DNA from: Plectosphaerella cucumerina
Lineage: Eukaryota; Ascomycota; Sordariomycetes; Glomerellales; Plectosphaerellaceae
Length of the DNA stretch: 64,000 nucleotides
Assembly (NCBI GenBank): GCA_020746995.1
Contig: JAGPXD010000003.1
Span: 1,612,001-1,676,000, forward strand
Direction: 5' to 3'
Below, one piece after another: positions 61,601 through 64,000 of the stretch; the first letter of the stretch is position 1, and each line of letters opens with the position of its first letter. The position numbers were made by a program, and so were the translations under genes. The notes under the pieces were generated by a model. It was not told the origin of the DNA and made no database searches. It was given only the letters and a program-made list of their open reading frames with translations.

Positions 61601-64000
61601 ATGGTCACTTCCGAAGTGCCGAGGAAGCTCTGGGAGCACCCTGATCCTGAGAGCACGCAGATGTATGACTTTATGCAGGAGGCCAACAGGACATACGGCC
61701 TCAATCTCAAGGTACGCCCCATCCCTCGCGTGTATGACATCTGCTGATGCTCCCAGACCTTCGCCGACCTCTACCGCTGGTCCTGCGCCGAGCGCTCGCA
61801 GTTCTACGGCCTCCTCTTCGAATGGGGCCACATCATCCACTCAGGCTCCTACGCACGCGTCGTAGACGAAGACGCCCCCATCGACAGCATCCCGCGCTGG
61901 TTCGAGGGTGTACGTCTCAACTGGGCCGAGAACCTGCTCTACTCCCGCTCTCGCAACGACGCCAAGGGCCATCGCGGGACAGAGGGGAAGGAAGATGATA
62001 AGGTCGCCATCACGGAGGTGAGAGAGGGAGGGGGGGAGGTGAGGGAAGTTGCCTGGCGCGAGCTTCGCGCCGAAGCTGGGAGGATGGCGGCCGCGATGAA
62101 GGCCAGGGGCGTGAGGAGGGGGGATAGGATCGTGCTTGTAGGAGCGAACTCTGTTGAGACGGCGTTGGTGTTTATTGCCGCGACGTGGCTGGGGGCGGTG
62201 TTTAGTAGTTCGTCGACGGATATGGGTGTTGGGGGGATCTTGCAGCGGACGGCGCAGATTGATCCTCGCTTCATCTTTTTCGATGATGCTGCGTTGGTGA
62301 GTTCTTGGGCGTCTTTTCCTTTTGAGGTTGAAGCTGACGATGGAAGTATAATGGCCGCCGCGTCGACTTGCGGGAGAAGATGGCGGGAGTTGCGGAGGGG
62401 ATGCTCTCGTCGCCGAGCTTCGAGGCTGTCGTTGCTATACCGCGCTGGCGGGATGCTCCGTTGGATATCTCGTCTGTTCCTCGCGCAGAGACGCTGGCGA
62501 GCTTCCTCGCTGTGGCGGCTCCTTCGGCGCCAGACCCGCCGTTTGAGCATGTCGAGTTCCATGACCCGTTCCTCGTGTATTACTCATCTGGAACGACGGG
62601 TGTTCCCAAGGCTATCGTACATGCCGTGGGGAATATCACACTCAGTCTCGTCAAGGAAGGACGGCTCCATGAGGGAACGACGGAGAAGTCGGCTGGATTA
62701 CAGGTATGAATCAAGCTCAAGTGGAAGTACGGTATGACTGACCTGTGTTGCAGTACACCACGACAGGTTGGATCATGTACCTCTCCAACGTGGCCCAGCT
62801 CGTCCTAGGCTCCCGTGCCATCATGTATGATGGCTCCCCTCTCAAGCCCGACCCTGGCGTTCTCGTCCGCGTTGCCGCTGCCCACAAGGCTACGAAGCTC
62901 GGTATTAGTCCGCGCTGGCTTGCAGAGGTGGCTGCTGCTGGAATCCGGCCCCGCGAGCACGCTGATCTTTCTGCTCTCGAGATCGTCACTACCACTGGCA
63001 TGGTGCTGCCTGACCAGTTATTTGAGTATGCCTTCCTGGAACCGATGACCCCCCATCAAGACAGGCTCTGCCTCACTGCCGACCTCCCTCAGAAGACAGT
63101 ACTGACCCTGTGCGTAGATGGTTCTACGACGCCGGCTTCCCCTCCCGCGTCCACCTCGCCAACATCTCCGGCGGCACCGACATCGCAGGCTGCTTCGGCC
63201 AGCAAAATCCCCTTACCCCCGTCTACCTCGGCGGCACCCAAGGTCCCTCCCTTGGCGTCCCCGTCGCCGTTTACGACGCTCTCCTTCCCGATGGCCCCGG
63301 TGCCCCCGTTCCCGACGGAGAGCCCGGCGAGCTCGTCGCCACAGCTGCCTTCCCCAATATCCCGATCTACCTCTGGGGCGACGCCGCTACGCCCTCACCG
63401 GGCCCTCGCACCAACACGGCGCCTAAAGGCTCACGCTATCACGGGGCCTACTTTGCGAGGTTCGACCACGTCTGGGCCCATGGGGACTTTGTTGCCATCC
63501 ACCCCGTTACAGGTGGCCTGTCCTTCCTCGGTCGCGCGGATGGCGTCCTCAACCCCTCCGGCGTACGCTTCGGCAGCGCAGAGATCTATGCTGTTGTCGA
63601 CCTTCTCTTCGCAGATCGTGTGGCTGATAGTCTTTGCGTGGGCCGGCGGCGACCAGGCGATGAAGACGAGGCTGTGATGCTGTTCTTGCTCATGCGGCCT
63701 GGGTGTCGCTTCGACGAGGCCCTGGCGGGTGAGGTAAGGGCTGCGATAGGGAGGGAGCTGACGAAGCGGCACGTTCCGCGGTTTGTGTTTGAGACGCCTG
63801 AGATTCCGGTAAGTTCGGAGAGAGTAGATGTTTCGACAGGAAAGCTGACAATGTGTAGACGACTGTCAACCTGAAGAAGGTCGAGCTGCCTGTGAAGCAT
63901 ATCGTGTCCGGCAAGACGGTCAAGCCCTCTGGCACTCTGCTGAACCCGGGAAGTCTCGAGTACTACTATCAGTTCGCCAAGGTCGAGGAGCCGACGTCGT
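61601..64000 (+). CDS. acetoacetyl-CoA synthetase, 3' end cut by window
   Basis: ATP-dependent ligase of the ANL (AMP-binding) family forming acetoacetyl-CoA from acetoacetate. Six exons in the window: 61601-61711, 61757-62296, 62347-62703, 62754-63025, 63118-63808 and 63859-64000+, about 704 residues so far with no stop. Marks include RWFEGVRLNWAENLLYSRS, the AMP-binding P-loop YYSSGTTGVPKAIVH (297-305), TTTGWIMYLSNVAQLVLGSR, NISGGTDIAGCF, the hinge region SFLGRADGVLNPSGVRFGSA, and GKTVKPSGTLLNPGSLEYY near the window end. The exon 4/5 junction rebuilds LFEWFYDAGFP across a phase-2 intron. The ISGGTDI wording distinguishes it from acetyl-CoA synthetases. Its substrate is a product of fumarylacetoacetase, encoded 23 kb to the left. 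Confidence 0.95.

Overview
The window looks like a piece of nuclear chromosome from a filamentous ascomycete, most likely a Sordariomycete of the Colletotrichum/Glomerellales kind (inference: no species marker was recognised). The evidence is GC-rich DNA, genes interrupted by short introns (about 50-110 nt) with GT(A/G)AGT-like donors and CTAAC branch sites, two Zn2Cys6 regulators, fungal-type sugar transporters, a CYP59-like P450, a leucine aminopeptidase, and two tRNA genes with small introns next to the anticodon. Exons below were joined by hand from reading frame and splice sites; no alignment or RNA data were available.

Layout. 0.9-5.1 kb: a quinate/sugar-type MFS permease (+) and an arrestin-like ubiquitin-ligase adaptor with two PPxY motifs (-). 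5.1-10 kb: a long GC-rich stretch with no convincing gene. 10.0-15.4 kb: a repeat-rich island in which four arrays of one degenerate 17-bp minisatellite separate short orphan genes or gene pieces: a coiled-coil protein, a Lys/Arg-rich then Ser/Asp-rich ORF, a spliced but 5'-truncated gene piece, and a 67-aa ORF. 16-17.5 kb: secreted M28 aminopeptidase. 19-28 kb: an orphan ORF, a Zn2Cys6 regulator tail-to-tail with an NmrA-like reductase, and an MFS sugar transporter. 28.4-35.5 kb: tRNA-Val(AAC), an F-box-like protein, a P450 and a secreted Ser/Thr-rich protein.

36-42.6 kb holds the last two enzymes of phenylalanine/tyrosine (homogentisate) breakdown, maleylacetoacetate isomerase and fumarylacetoacetase, facing each other. 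Next come an 8-exon NAD-dependent epimerase and, divergent from it across 322 bp, a second Zn2Cys6 regulator: a plausible co-regulated block. Then tRNA-Phe(GAA), a frameshifted gene relic, a secreted CAP-domain protein, a flavin monooxygenase, and a 1017-aa GAS2-domain (microtubule-binding type) protein.

After a gene-free 5.9 kb stretch, the right end carries an NAD-type malic enzyme with one GC-AG intron and a possible mitochondrial N-terminal extension, and an acetoacetyl-CoA synthetase cut by the window edge. Fumarylacetoacetase releases fumarate and acetoacetate, and the synthetase activates acetoacetate, so the window contains both ends of that link, although the genes are 23 kb apart. 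The most unusual part is the 17-bp repeat island at 10.0-15.4 kb.
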